Notes: generated by a model not told the origin, from the sequence alone. A DNA stretch of 64,000 bases from Caulobacter sp. Root655 (GCF_001427665.1 NZ_LMHC01000021.1:62001-126000); one strand, 5' to 3'; shown: positions 25,957 through 35,051, counted from the stretch's first letter. A program made the numbers and translations.

Positions 25957-27384
25957 TTGCATAAGCCGTCGGCAGAAACCGGCCCGGACGAGGGCGCCGC
26001 ACCATCCCTCGCCAGGGTGCTCCACAATCGCCACATCCAGTTCATCGCGATCGGTGGCGCGATCGGCTCGGGGTTGTTCCTGGGTAGCGGCCAGGCCATA
26101 GCGCGGGCCGGCCCCAGCGTGATGGTCGCCTACGCCCTGGCCGGCATCGCCGTGTTCTTCATGGCCCGCGCCCTGGGCGAACTGACCCTGAACCGGCCCG
26201 GCGCGCCGTCGATCGCCGGCCATATCGACGATTGCGTCGGGCGCTGGGCGGGGTTCATCACCGGCTGGAGCTATTGGCTGATCTGGGTGCTGGTGGGCAT
26301 CGCCGAGATCACCGCCGTGGGTGTCTTCCTCCGCTTCTGGGCGCCCGATTTCCCGCAATGGCTGGCGGCCCTCATCACGCTGGTGACGCTGTACGTCATC
26401 AACCGCCACGGCGCGCGGTTCTTCGGCGAGATGGAGTTTGGCCTCACCCTCATCAAGGTGGTCGCCATTCTGGCGCTGATCCTGGGCGGAACGGTGATGG
26501 TCGTGATGCATCTGGGCCCGCCCGGGCAGCCCGCCGACCTGGCCAATCTCTGGAAGTTCGGCCTGGCGCCGCATGGCGTGGCCGGCCTGCTGGTGACCCT
26601 GCCCGTGGCGCTGTTCTCGTTCGGCGGCACCGAACTGGTCGGGGTCACCGCGGCCGAGACGGCCGAGCCGGAAAAGGCGCTGCCCAAGGCCATCAACGGC
26701 GTGATCCTGCGCATCCTGCTGTTCTACATCGGGTCGTTGGCGGTGATCATGGCCATCGCGCCCTGGAGCACCTTCAGCGGCGGCGAGAGCCCCTTCGTCA
26801 TGGTCTTCGACCGCCTGGGCCTGCCGGCGGCCGCGAGCATCGTCAATTTCGTGGTGCTGACAGCGGTGATCTCCACCTGCAACAGCGGCGTCTACGCCAC
26901 CGGCCGCGTGCTGGCGGCCATGGCCGAGCGCGATCAGGCCCCCAGGTCGCTGGCCAAGCTGAACGCGCGCGGCCTGCCGCTCAACGCCCTCAACCTCTCG
27001 ACGGGAGCCATGCTGATCGGGGTGGGGCTGAACTACGTCTTCCCGGACAAGCTCTTCGCCTATGTCATGGCCCTGGTCGCGGCCCTGCTGCTGTGGACCT
27101 GGCTGATGGTTGTCCTGGCCCACCTCAACTTCCGTCGACAGCGGGCCCGGGTCGGCGAAACCGGCAAGACCCGCTTTCCGATGCCGATCTATCCCGTCGC
27201 CAACGGCCTGGTGATCCTGTTCATCGTCGTGGTGGTCGCGATCATGGCGCTGGATCCAGGCAGTCGGCCGGTGTTCTACACCGCCATCGTCTGGTTCTCG
27301 CTGATGGGCGGAGTCTATGTGGCGTGGGGACGGCGGCGGCGTCTCGGCTCGGGCGGTATCGCGGCGGAGGGGCGGAGTGGGTAG
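25957..27384 (+). CDS. APC-family amino-acid permease
   Basis: 475 residues from TTG 25957, chosen because AAGGAG lies exactly 6 nt upstream; the open frame extends back to 25783, but those residues look non-coding. The N-terminus LARVLHNRHIQFIAIGGAIGSGLFLGSG is the amino-acid-binding first helix of the AAT group (CycA, GabP, AroP, ProY). AAETAEPEKALPKAINGV and the remaining helices (12 in total) fit the same group. The exact amino acid is not evident; similarity to D-Ala/Gly/Ser and proline permeases is possible. It converges with the pectinesterase gene, with 6 bp between stops. Confidence 0.88.
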   Translation: MHKPSAETGPDEGAAPSLARVLHNRHIQFIAIGGAIGSGLFLGSGQAIARAGPSVMVAYALAGIAVFFMARALGELTLNRPGAPSIAGHIDDCVGRWAGFITGWSYWLIWVLVGIAEITAVGVFLRFWAPDFPQWLAALITLVTLYVINRHGARFFGEMEFGLTLIKVVAILALILGGTVMVVMHLGPPGQPADLANLWKFGLAPHGVAGLLVTLPVALFSFGGTELVGVTAAETAEPEKALPKAINGVILRILLFYIGSLAVIMAIAPWSTFSGGESPFVMVFDRLGLPAAASIVNFVVLTAVISTCNSGVYATGRVLAAMAERDQAPRSLAKLNARGLPLNALNLSTGAMLIGVGLNYVFPDKLFAYVMALVAALLLWTWLMVVLAHLNFRRQRARVGETGKTRFPMPIYPVANGLVILFIVVVVAIMALDPGSRPVFYTAIVWFSLMGGVYVAWGRRRRLGSGGIAAEGRSG

Positions 27385-27390
27385 TGCTGG

Positions 27391-28512
27391 TCAGGCGGCT
27401 GATGGCCACCCCGCCAGCACCGCTTGTCGGTTGTAGGTTCGGGCTTCCGCGGCCGTCAGTCCGCGTCCGCGGCGAAAGGCGGCGGCCCCGGGGCCTCGCG
27501 CGCCATACTGGGCGAAGCGGGCGTCCTCGGGTTGCAGCATGGTGCGCGGATTGCCGTCGCGGCCGGTGTACCACATCTCCGTCCAGCCCTCCGGCGCGAC
27601 GTGGTTGTCCATCCAGCAGTCGATGAAAGCGCTGGCCCCGACGAAGCGAGGGTCGCCATAGCGGCCGTCCGGAAACTGCCCGGAGGGTCGCCAGGGCCGG
27701 CCGAGATAGACGCTGCCGCGCCTGGTTCCGGCGTCCTTGGTCAGGCGACAACGATGAAAAACGAAGCCGAACGGCTGCTCGATCGGCGTGCTGGGCGCGA
27801 CGACATAGCCGTCGACAGGATCGGCCGGCCGGGGTCGCGAGCGGATTTCGCAATCCTCGAACCAGGCTCGTCCAGCCCCGAAGATGAAGTCGTAGCTGCC
27901 GGCGATCAGGCAGCGCTCGAACAGGCCGCGGCCGGCGTCGGGGAACAGGGTGTCCTGGTAGCCGAGGATATCCACCTCGGTCAGGCGCGCGCGGTCCGAA
28001 CCCTTGTCCAGCATCAGGGCCACGGCCTGAGGACCGCCGCCGTCGTGCGAGCGCAGGCCGCCGGGCCGGGTCATTTCGGCCAAGCCGTCGAAGGCGTTCT
28101 GGATTGTCAGGTTGCGGGCCGCGAAGTCGGGCGCTCGGACGAACAGGGTCGGGGTGCGGAAGGTGCCCCAGCGCTTGCCGTCGGGCGCCGTGAGGCCCGA
28201 GGCGGCCAGGTGGCTGATGATCGAGGCCTTCCGGTCTTCGCCGACCATGTGGACGAAGGGCTTGTCGATGACGACCTGCTCGTCCCACAGGCCCTTGGTG
28301 ACAAGGATGCGGAAGGGGCGGGTTCCGTTCGCCGGCGCGGCGGCGACCGCGGCGCTCAGCGACGGATAGGTCGGCGCCCGGAAGCGGCGCGGAGCTTCGG
28401 CGCGTTGGACGATGGCGTCGTAGGGCGTCGCGGCGAAGGCCGGGGCCGCCAGGGGCGCCGCCGCCAGGCCCAGCACGAGCGCGCGGCGCGAGGAGGAGAC
28501 GGCGAGGGGCAT
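27391..28512 (-). CDS. Exported pectinesterase (pectin methylesterase, CE8)
   Basis: 373 residues from ATG 28512, with AGAGG 6 nt upstream. The N-terminus (SSSRRALVLGLAAAPLAAPAFA) is a signal peptide with adjacent arginines, possibly Tat. The right-handed beta-helix enzyme has the CE8 catalytic motifs GYQDTLF (acid/base Asp), YDFIFGAGRAWFEDC (nucleophile Asp) and YLGRPWRP (active-site Arg). It demethylates pectin to pectate and methanol. It follows an STN-type TonB receptor with its FecI/FecR pair on the same strand, separated by a terminator-like hairpin, which suggests pectin fragments as the substrate of that receptor. Confidence 0.92.
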   Translation of the reverse strand: MPLAVSSSRRALVLGLAAAPLAAPAFAATPYDAIVQRAEAPRRFRAPTYPSLSAAVAAAPANGTRPFRILVTKGLWDEQVVIDKPFVHMVGEDRKASIISHLAASGLTAPDGKRWGTFRTPTLFVRAPDFAARNLTIQNAFDGLAEMTRPGGLRSHDGGGPQAVALMLDKGSDRARLTEVDILGYQDTLFPDAGRGLFERCLIAGSYDFIFGAGRAWFEDCEIRSRPRPADPVDGYVVAPSTPIEQPFGFVFHRCRLTKDAGTRRGSVYLGRPWRPSGQFPDGRYGDPRFVGASAFIDCWMDNHVAPEGWTEMWYTGRDGNPRTMLQPEDARFAQYGARGPGAAAFRRGRGLTAAEARTYNRQAVLAGWPSAA

Positions 28513-28519
28513 CGGGACC

Positions 28520-28561
28520 TCTAAAGAAAGGCGGGCGCCGGCCAGGACAAGGCCGGCGCCC
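28520..28561 (-). terminator. Intrinsic terminator between the TonB receptor and pectinesterase
   Basis: GGGCGCCGGCC (28533-28543) and GGCCGGCGCCC (28551-28561) form a perfect 11-bp stem with a 7-nt loop. Read on the minus strand it is followed by GCCTTTCTTTAG, a short T-rich tail. It would end or attenuate transcription from the receptor before the pectinesterase. Confidence 0.7.
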
Positions 28562-28594
28562 ATTCCTCGGGAGGAGGAACGCGGGGAAGACAGG

Positions 28595-31500
28595 TTAGAA
28601 GCTGTAGCGCAGGCCGAAATTGAATTGCCGACCCGTGTGGGAATAGACGTAGACGCTGTCGCGCTGGCTATCGGTATACTGGTCGTTGAACTCGTCGGTC
28701 AGGTTCAGGCCTTCGAACGTCAGCTTGAGGCGCTTGTTGAGGCTGTAGGAGGCCGAGGCGTCGACCGTGAAGGTCTTGCGCACGCCATCGACGTCGTTGG
28801 TGCTGGTCCCGCTGGGCACGGCGGTCAGGTACTGGTCGCGATAGGCCCCCGACACCCGGGCGCTGAAGCGCTGGTCCTCGTAATAGAGGGTGGCGTTGAA
28901 GGCGTTCTTCGACAGGCCGACCAGGTCGTTCTGCACGAAGCCGGTGGGCGAGCGCGCTGAGATGTAGTCGATCTTGGAATCGACGATCGTGACGTTGAAG
29001 ATCGCGCCGAGGTTCTTGAACGCCCCCGGCAGGAAGCTGAACGGCTGCTGGTAGCTGATCTCGATCCCCTTCAACGGCCCGCCCTTGGTGTTGACCGGGC
29101 GGCTGAACAGGAAGGTGTCGTTGGGCGAGACGCCCAGGCCGTCGAGCAGGCTGACGGGCAGGCCCGAGGCGCTGAACGGCTGCGAGATCCGCGAGGTCTG
29201 GATGTAGCTTTCGATGTCCTTGTAGAACAGGCCGACCGACAGCAGCGAGTCCTTGGCGAAGTACCATTCGACCGCCAGGTCGTAGGTGGTGGCGCGGATC
29301 GGATCCAGGTCCGGATTACCCGAACTGACGCTGAACACCCCCACCGTGCTGAGGCTGCCGCCGGGCGTCAGGCTGCCGAGGTTCGGACGGGTCATCACCT
29401 TGGCGGCGCCGAAGCGCAGGAGCAGATCGGAGCGCAGTTCGGCGGTCAGGTTGAGGGCTGGAAGCACGTCGTCATAGTCGCGATCGACCGTGGCCTGCTG
29501 GGCCGCGCCCGCCACCAGCTGGTAGCCGGTCGAGCTCTGCTCCGTCTTCACGTAGCGCACGCCCAGGTCGCCGCGGATGGGTATGGCGAAGCGGTCGGTG
29601 TCGAAGTCCAGCTGCGCATAGGCCGCCGTGTCCTTCTCCTCGACGCCGCGGATGTTGCCGCGGGCGTTGGCGTTGCTGGCCCCGCTCAGTTCGAACAGGC
29701 CCTGGCCGTTGTAGATGTCGAACAGCTTGGCGAAGGCGTTCAGGTCGGGCGCCGACCACGAGGTCGGCACGCCGTTCGGCGCGCCGAGGTTCTTGCCGAA
29801 GCCCGAGATGGTTTTGGTCAGGCTGGCCAGGGTGACGCCGACAGGCAGGGTGGGGACGACCGATTCATTGACCCGGGCCAACGCCCAGGAACTGAACTCA
29901 TACTTCTTGAAATTGACGCCGACCTTGAGATGGAAAGTGTCGTTCAGCTCATAGTCGCCGTCCAGCTGGGCGGTCTGGATGGTGTTGGTCACGCCTTGCG
30001 GACGCAGGCGGATCTCCGAACGCGCCGCGCCGAAATTGTAGGCCAGCGGGTCGTTGACGTCGAAACCGTAGTTGATCAGCGGCAGGTTGGCGTTGGGGCG
30101 ATAGTCGTACGAGAAGCCGTCGGAATTCTCGCGGTTCATGATCACCGTGGTCTGGATCGGGTTGTCGAAGTCGGACTTCGAAAAGCCGACCAGGCCGGTG
30201 ACCTTGAAGCGGTCGGCGAAGGTGTGCTCGGCCGTCAGGGTCGCCTGGGTGTACTGGGTGTCGAGCTTGTCGAAGCGGCTCTCGCTCTCGATGTCGACGT
30301 CGTCGAACAGGCCATAGACCATGTCGCCCCTGGCGTTGATCGCGCCGTCGCGGACGATGATCTCCGGCCGGCCGCCCTGTGAGGCGTTGCGGGCGAAGGA
30401 CAGGGCCTCCAGCCAGTTCTCCTCGCGGGTCGCCTTGAAGTCCGAATACAGGAAGTCGGCGCTGATCAGGGTGTTGTCGTCCGGGCGGAGTTGCAGCGAG
30501 GTGGTGATCCCCAGTCGCTTCTGGTCGTGGGTCAGCCGGCCGTAGCGCGGGAAGCGCGGCGAGAAGGCGCCAGCCAGGCTGGCCTGCGCATAGGGCGAAG
30601 CGGTGCTGTAGCCGCCCACCTCGGTTCCGTTCAGCCAGCCGCCCGAGCCGTGGCCCTCCTCGAGCAGCTCGCGCTTGGTGTAGGCCACCGAGACCAGGGC
30701 CCCGAGCTTGCCGTCGAACCAGCTATTGCTGGCCAGCACGGCCAGGCGGGGGTCCCACGACTTGGAGAGGTCGTTGTAGCCCTCCTGGGCCGAGACCACG
30801 AAGGTCGCGCCCCGGTAGTCGAAGGGACGGCCGGTCTGCAGGTCGACGGTGGCCCCCAGCGAGCCCTCCTCGGTCTGGGCCGAGGCGGTCTTTCGCACCG
30901 TGATGCTGTTGAAGAGCTCCGAGGCGAAGACGTTGAAGTCGAAGGCGCGGTTGCGGTTGGCGCCGCCCGAACTGTCGGTGCCGCTGGCCGTGCTCTGGCC
31001 CTCCACGCCGTTGATGCGCACGCGGGTGAACTGGGGCCCCAGTCCCCGGACGGTGATCTGGCGGCCCTCGCCGGCGTCGCGGGCGATCGACACGCCGGGC
31101 ACCCGCTGGATCGATTCCGCCAGGTTGGCGTCGGGAAAGTCGGCGATGTCCTCGGCCTTGATGACGTCGATGACGCCGTTGGCGCGGCGCTTGGTGGCGA
31201 TGGCGCTGCCGATGCTGGCGCGGAAACCGGTTACCACAACAACTTCGACTTCGGCGCTTGGCTCGGGCGCGGCGGCCTCCTGGGCGATTTGCGGGGGCGC
31301 GGGCATGGCCGCCGTCGAGGCCAGTTGCATCGAGGCGCGCTCACCGAGCACGGCGGTGCGACCGTCGTTGGACACCACCGTCAGGGCGCCGCCGCGCAGC
31401 AGGCGCGAAAGGCCTTCCTCGACGCTATAGGCGCCGTGGACGGCGTTGACCCGCTTACCCTGCACGGCCGCCTGAGGCGCCAGGATCTGCAGGTCCGCCT

Positions 31501-31654
31501 GCTTGCCGAACTGCGGAATGCCCGTCGCGGCGGGCTGGGCCGCCACGTTGAACTGCCGAGTTTGAGCGTGGCCCTGGCTGGCGGCCAGCAAAGCGCCGAC
31601 GCCGGCGGCCAGCATCAAAGTCGTCTTGGCGCAATCGTGCCGCGGAAATCCCAT
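28595..31654 (-). CDS. TonB-dependent receptor with N-terminal STN signalling domain
   Basis: 1019 residues. Signal peptide MGFPRHDCAKTTLMLAAGVGALLAASQGHAQ, then a secretin/TonB short N-terminal domain (about 33-110; FNVAAQPAATGIPQFGKQADLQILA), which in FecA-type transducers signals to a FecR partner. The plug starts near VVVTGFRASIGSAIATKR and has ANLAESIQRVPGVSIARDAGEGRQITVRG; the barrel ends FGLRYSF. This is the Xanthomonas/Caulobacter receptor type linked to plant-polymer uptake. Upstream lie fecR- and fecI-like genes, and a copy of the ECF promoter motif precedes it. With pectinesterase next door, pectin oligosaccharides are the likely ligand. Confidence 0.9.
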   Translation of the reverse strand: MGFPRHDCAKTTLMLAAGVGALLAASQGHAQTRQFNVAAQPAATGIPQFGKQADLQILAPQAAVQGKRVNAVHGAYSVEEGLSRLLRGGALTVVSNDGRTAVLGERASMQLASTAAMPAPPQIAQEAAAPEPSAEVEVVVVTGFRASIGSAIATKRRANGVIDVIKAEDIADFPDANLAESIQRVPGVSIARDAGEGRQITVRGLGPQFTRVRINGVEGQSTASGTDSSGGANRNRAFDFNVFASELFNSITVRKTASAQTEEGSLGATVDLQTGRPFDYRGATFVVSAQEGYNDLSKSWDPRLAVLASNSWFDGKLGALVSVAYTKRELLEEGHGSGGWLNGTEVGGYSTASPYAQASLAGAFSPRFPRYGRLTHDQKRLGITTSLQLRPDDNTLISADFLYSDFKATREENWLEALSFARNASQGGRPEIIVRDGAINARGDMVYGLFDDVDIESESRFDKLDTQYTQATLTAEHTFADRFKVTGLVGFSKSDFDNPIQTTVIMNRENSDGFSYDYRPNANLPLINYGFDVNDPLAYNFGAARSEIRLRPQGVTNTIQTAQLDGDYELNDTFHLKVGVNFKKYEFSSWALARVNESVVPTLPVGVTLASLTKTISGFGKNLGAPNGVPTSWSAPDLNAFAKLFDIYNGQGLFELSGASNANARGNIRGVEEKDTAAYAQLDFDTDRFAIPIRGDLGVRYVKTEQSSTGYQLVAGAAQQATVDRDYDDVLPALNLTAELRSDLLLRFGAAKVMTRPNLGSLTPGGSLSTVGVFSVSSGNPDLDPIRATTYDLAVEWYFAKDSLLSVGLFYKDIESYIQTSRISQPFSASGLPVSLLDGLGVSPNDTFLFSRPVNTKGGPLKGIEISYQQPFSFLPGAFKNLGAIFNVTIVDSKIDYISARSPTGFVQNDLVGLSKNAFNATLYYEDQRFSARVSGAYRDQYLTAVPSGTSTNDVDGVRKTFTVDASASYSLNKRLKLTFEGLNLTDEFNDQYTDSQRDSVYVYSHTGRQFNFGLRYSF

Positions 31655-31707
31655 ACGGCGCCCTCCCTATAGTTTTTGTCATGGGCATTTCTTGGAACGC
31701 CTGACTT

Positions 31708-31737
31708 GAATGATGCGGGGCGTCCCCGTTTCCGTCA
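31708..31737 (-). promoter_or_regulatory. ECF-sigma promoter motif upstream of the TonB receptor
   Basis: On the minus strand, TGACGGAAAC (31737-31728), 11 nt, GCATCATTC (31716-31708). GGAAAC fits the ECF -35 class, and GCATC would be the -10. The same elements with identical spacing occur before the ECF sigma gene (33341-33312). The receptor start is 54 nt downstream of the motif. Confidence 0.6.
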
Positions 31738-31751
31738 GACGACGGCGAAAA

Positions 31752-32720
31752 TTATTCGCGGCTGGCGACGACGCCGCTCTGGACCAGGATGGTGTCGCCG
31801 CGGACCACCACCCGGGCGCCGAAGCTGGCGGCGGCGGCGCGGGCGAAGCTTTCGGGATCGTTGGTGCGGAACCAGCCGACTAGCCGCTGGTTGGCCAGGG
31901 CGGGATCGGCGATGACGATCTTGCGGGGATTGTAGCGATTGAACTCGGCCGCGGCCTCGCCGAAGGCGTCGCCGTCCAGCACGATCTGGCCGTCGCGCCA
32001 GGCCAGGCGGCGATTGATCGCCGCCTCGGCGGCCGCGGGGGGAGCGGCTCCGGCCTCGTCGCTGACGAAGGTGCGCTGACCCGCCGAAATCCGTTCTCGT
32101 CGGCCCACGTCGTTCAACGACCAGACCTCGACCACGCCCTCCGTGACCAGCACGTCGCAGCCGCCGTCGCGGCGGCGGACCGAGAAGGCCGTGCCGACCG
32201 CCCGCACACGCGCCGCGCCGCTCTCGACGACGAACGGTCGCTTGGGGTCCTTGGCGACCTCGAACCAGGCCTCGCCGCGATCCAGCCGCACATGGCGCAG
32301 GTCGGGCTTCATGCTGACGTCGAGCGTGGTCTCGGTGTTGATGGCGGCCATGGAGCCGTCCGACAACGGCACCCGGCGGATTTCGCCCAATGCCGTGCCA
32401 TAACGGCTAACCAGCAGACGAGGGACCACGACGACGGCAAGACAGGCGGCGACGGCGGCTCCCATCACGCCGATCAGTCCGCGCCGCGTGGCGAGCCCGG
32501 CGTCACGCCTGACCGGCGGCCGGGCGTGCAGAATCTGGGCGCGGTCAAGCATGGTCCAGCCAGCCTGGGCGCGAGCATAGGCGCCCCGCCGGCGGGAATC
32601 GCCAGCGAGCCAGGTCTCCAGCTCGGCGCGCGCGGCGCTCGTCAGGTCGTCGCGATCGACACGCACGACCCATCGGGCGGCCTGCGCCTCGATGTCAGCG
32701 GCGCTTTCGCGTTCGGTCAT
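31752..32720 (-). CDS. FecR-like anti-sigma factor
   Basis: 322 residues. The N-terminal cytoplasmic region (about 1-80; QAARWVVRVDRDDLTSAARAELETWL) is the sigma-binding DUF4880-type domain. A single transmembrane helix follows (about 88-108; GLIGVMGAAVAACLAVVVV). The periplasmic FecR domain (about 115-220) has GEIRRVPLSDGSMAAINTETTL, and the C-terminal part (about 250-322; GDAFGEAAAEFNRYNPRKIVI) is the STN-like domain that contacts the receptor. It overlaps the sigma gene by 26 nt. It should hold the sigma factor until the receptor binds its ligand. Confidence 0.9.
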   Translation of the reverse strand: MTERESAADIEAQAARWVVRVDRDDLTSAARAELETWLAGDSRRRGAYARAQAGWTMLDRAQILHARPPVRRDAGLATRRGLIGVMGAAVAACLAVVVVPRLLVSRYGTALGEIRRVPLSDGSMAAINTETTLDVSMKPDLRHVRLDRGEAWFEVAKDPKRPFVVESGAARVRAVGTAFSVRRRDGGCDVLVTEGVVEVWSLNDVGRRERISAGQRTFVSDEAGAAPPAAAEAAINRRLAWRDGQIVLDGDAFGEAAAEFNRYNPRKIVIADPALANQRLVGWFRTNDPESFARAAAASFGARVVVRGDTILVQSGVVASRE

Positions 32721-33276
32721 TCTGGCTCGGCCTCTTCATACTCGCCGCTTCACTGATCTCGCCCTCCGCCAAGGCCGCGAGGATGGCGCGCAGCCCCCGG
32801 ACGGATTCGTTCTCCACGACGTTCTCGCTCACCCCCATGCGACGGGCGATCTCGCGCTGGGGCAGGCCCTCGATCTTGCGCATCTCGAAAATGCGGCGGC
32901 ACCGGTCGGGCAGGGCGGCGATCAACCGCAACACCTGGGCCAGTTCCCGCCGCCCGCCGGCGATGCGCTCGGGCGAGGGCTCATCCCATTCGATGCTCAG
33001 GGCGTCGATTTCCGTCACGGCCTCGATGCGAACCACCCGCGCCCGGCGCAGCTGTTCCAGCACGATGCTGCGGGCCGCCTGGAAGAAGTAGGCGCGGGGG
33101 GTCTCGATATGGTCGACGCTGGCCAGGCCGGCCAGCCGGCAATAGGTCTCTTGAATGATGTCGTCGACGTCGCCGCCGGTCGGCAGGGATCGCTTCAGCC
33201 AGGCGCGCACGTCGGCTTCATGCGGCAGGATTTCCCGCCCAAGCCAAGCCACGATGCGGGCGCGTCCATCCTGCAA
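32695..33276 (-). CDS. FecI-like ECF sigma factor
   Basis: 193 residues from TTG 33276. Region 2 (VDDIIQETYCRLAGL, then TPRAYFFQAARSIVLEQLRR) and region 4 (LPDRCRRIFEMRKIEGLPQREIARRMGVSENVVENE) are clear. The frame is open to a TTG at 33342, but that start has no ribosome-binding site and would overlap the promoter motif at 33312-33341; TTG 33276 has GGGGGAAA just upstream (33281-33288), so I choose it. It is followed by the overlapping fecR-like gene and the receptor, giving a three-part cell-surface signalling system. Confidence 0.9.
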   Translation of the reverse strand: MQDGRARIVAWLGREILPHEADVRAWLKRSLPTGGDVDDIIQETYCRLAGLASVDHIETPRAYFFQAARSIVLEQLRRARVVRIEAVTEIDALSIEWDEPSPERIAGGRRELAQVLRLIAALPDRCRRIFEMRKIEGLPQREIARRMGVSENVVENESVRGLRAILAALAEGEISEAASMKRPSQNDRTRKRR

Positions 33277-33311
33277 TCCGTTTCCCCCGCCATGGCGTCG
33301 GTCTTTTCCAG

Positions 33312-33341
33312 GATCGATGCACGGCGCGCGGGTTTCCGTCA
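33312..33341 (-). promoter_or_regulatory. ECF-sigma promoter motif upstream of the ECF sigma gene (autoregulation)
   Basis: On the minus strand, TGACGGAAAC (33341-33332), 11 nt, GCATCGATC (33320-33312). Ten -35 bases are identical, and GCATC with the same spacing matches, compared with the motif before the receptor gene. Transcription would start about 33305, leaving a short leader to TTG 33276. Confidence 0.6.
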
Positions 33342-33454
33342 AAGAAACGCACGCGGTTCAGTTCACTGGCTGCCAGGGTCGGCGCTTCGGCATTCGGCGT
33401 TGAACCTGCCAGGCGACGCCCGGCCCCGTTCGGTGAGAAGGCGGAAGACCCGGA

Positions 33455-34684
33455 TCAGGTCATGACCTCGACGAGCACCGAGCTGGCGACGCAGAAGATC
33501 ACGACCCCCAGCGGGGGGACTTTCCAGCGCTCCAGGAGCAGGTATGCGGTCGCCGCTATGGCGACGTCGCGCCCATCGCGGATGGAACTGGTCCAGACGG
33601 GGTCGTAGAGCGCCGCCGCCAGGACGCCGACCACGGCGGCGTTGATCCCGGCCAAGGCTCCCCTTGCTCCCGGGCGCTGGCTGATCCAGCTCCAGAGCGG
33701 CACCCCCGCCAGCACGATCAGCGTGCCCGGGAGAAAGATGAAGAGGGTGGCGATCAGAGCCCAGAGCGCCGCCACCGCGGCGCCATGCGGGGAACCGGCC
33801 GCCGCGCCGAGATAGGTCGCGAAGGTGAACAGCGGGCCAGGGACGGCTTGGGCCGCGCCATAGCCGGCCAGGAACCGGTCTTCGGTCAGCCACCCCTGGG
33901 GAACCAGCGCGTCGTGCAACAGCGGCAGGACCACGTGTCCGCCGCCGAACACCAGGGCGCCGGCCCGGTAGAAGACCCCCATCAGGTCTGTCGTCGAACC
34001 TGGCGCCAGGCTGCCCAACCATGGCAGCCCGACGAGAAGCGCGACAAAGGCCGCGAAGGCGCCGACCCCGACGCGTCGGCGCACGGGCAGGGCGGGCGGC
34101 GACGGGGGCAGGTCCACGCCACGGCAGAACACGGCGCCGCCGACAGCGCCAAGCGCCAGCGCGCCCAGTTGCATGGCCGAGCCGCCGATCACCAGCAACA
34201 GGGCCGTGGCAACCAGCGCCAGGCCGGCCCGGGGCAGGTCCGGGCACAGCTTGCGTCCCATGCTCCACACCGCCTGGGCGACAACCGCGACGGCGACCAG
34301 CTTGAGGCCGTGCAAGCCCGCCAGCGTCAGCGGATTCTTCAGGGCTGGTGCGGCCAGGGCGAACAGATAGAGCGCCAGGGCCGACGGCAGGGTGAAACCG
34401 ATCCAGGCGGCCAGGGCGCCCAGCCATCCGGCGCGCTTGAGGCCGATCAAGGCGCCGACCTGGCTGCTGGCCGGTCCGGGCAGCATCTGGCACAGCGCGA
34501 CCAGGCCGGCATATTCGTCCGCCGACAGCCATTGGCGGCGTTGGACATAGGCTCGTTCGAAATAGGCGAGGTGGGCGATGGGGCCGCCAAATGAGGTCAG
34601 TCCCAACCCCAGCGAGACCCCCAGGACTTCCAGGGCCGATGGCCGGCGCGGACTCGGCGGGGCCGGGGGCGTCGCCGTTGTCAC
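33455..34684 (-). CDS. chrA: Chromate transporter, two-domain CHR family
   Basis: 409 residues, the long form with two homologous membrane halves. The N-terminal half has the signature GLTSFGGPIAHLAYFERAYV and LCQMLPGPASSQVGALIG; the C-terminal half repeats it in variant form with VFGGGHVVLPLLHDALVP and GYGAAQAVPGPLFTFATYLG. About ten hydrophobic helices. ChrA exports chromate taken up by sulphate carriers. It is preceded on the same strand by a PadR regulator gene 7 bp away, so its expression is probably repressed by that protein. Confidence 0.92.
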   Translation of the reverse strand: MTTATPPAPPSPRRPSALEVLGVSLGLGLTSFGGPIAHLAYFERAYVQRRQWLSADEYAGLVALCQMLPGPASSQVGALIGLKRAGWLGALAAWIGFTLPSALALYLFALAAPALKNPLTLAGLHGLKLVAVAVVAQAVWSMGRKLCPDLPRAGLALVATALLLVIGGSAMQLGALALGAVGGAVFCRGVDLPPSPPALPVRRRVGVGAFAAFVALLVGLPWLGSLAPGSTTDLMGVFYRAGALVFGGGHVVLPLLHDALVPQGWLTEDRFLAGYGAAQAVPGPLFTFATYLGAAAGSPHGAAVAALWALIATLFIFLPGTLIVLAGVPLWSWISQRPGARGALAGINAAVVGVLAAALYDPVWTSSIRDGRDVAIAATAYLLLERWKVPPLGVVIFCVASSVLVEVMT

Positions 34685-34691
34685 GCGCGGG

Positions 34692-35015
34692 TCACGGCTG
34701 ATCGACCGACGCCGGGTCGTGAACCTCGCGCACCAGTTCGCGCACCCGTGCCTTGGCGATGGCCAGCGCTTCCAGTCCCAAGGGCGTGGCGCGGTAGAGC
34801 CGGCGAAACGTTCGCCCTATCTGCTCCTTGCGCGACGAGAGGTAGCCGTTGCGCTCCATGCCGTGCAGCATCGGATAGAGCGTGCCGGGGCTGAGCTTGT
34901 AGCCATGATGGCCAAGCTCCTCGATCATCCATTGTCCATAGATCTCGCCATCGGCGGCATGATGCAGAACGTGCAGCCGGATCAGGCCGGCGAGAAGATC
35001 GTGGTGCTCCAGCAC
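34692..35015 (-). CDS. PadR-family transcriptional regulator
   Basis: 107 residues: a winged helix with the PadR pattern LHHAADGEIYGQWMIEELGHHGYKLSPGTLYPMLHGMERNGYL, then a beta-hairpin wing (RLYRATPLGLEAL) and a short C-terminal helix. This short (s-PadR) form lacks a large ligand domain. It lies 7 bp upstream of chrA in the same direction and is probably the repressor of its own operon. A palindromic TATCGATA 36 bp upstream of the start is the candidate operator. Whether it responds to chromate cannot be told from sequence. Confidence 0.88.
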   Translation of the reverse strand: MLEHHDLLAGLIRLHVLHHAADGEIYGQWMIEELGHHGYKLSPGTLYPMLHGMERNGYLSSRKEQIGRTFRRLYRATPLGLEALAIAKARVRELVREVHDPASVDQP

Positions 35016-35051
35016 GCAGGGTCATTCCGTTGTCGGCTCCACGAAATCGAA

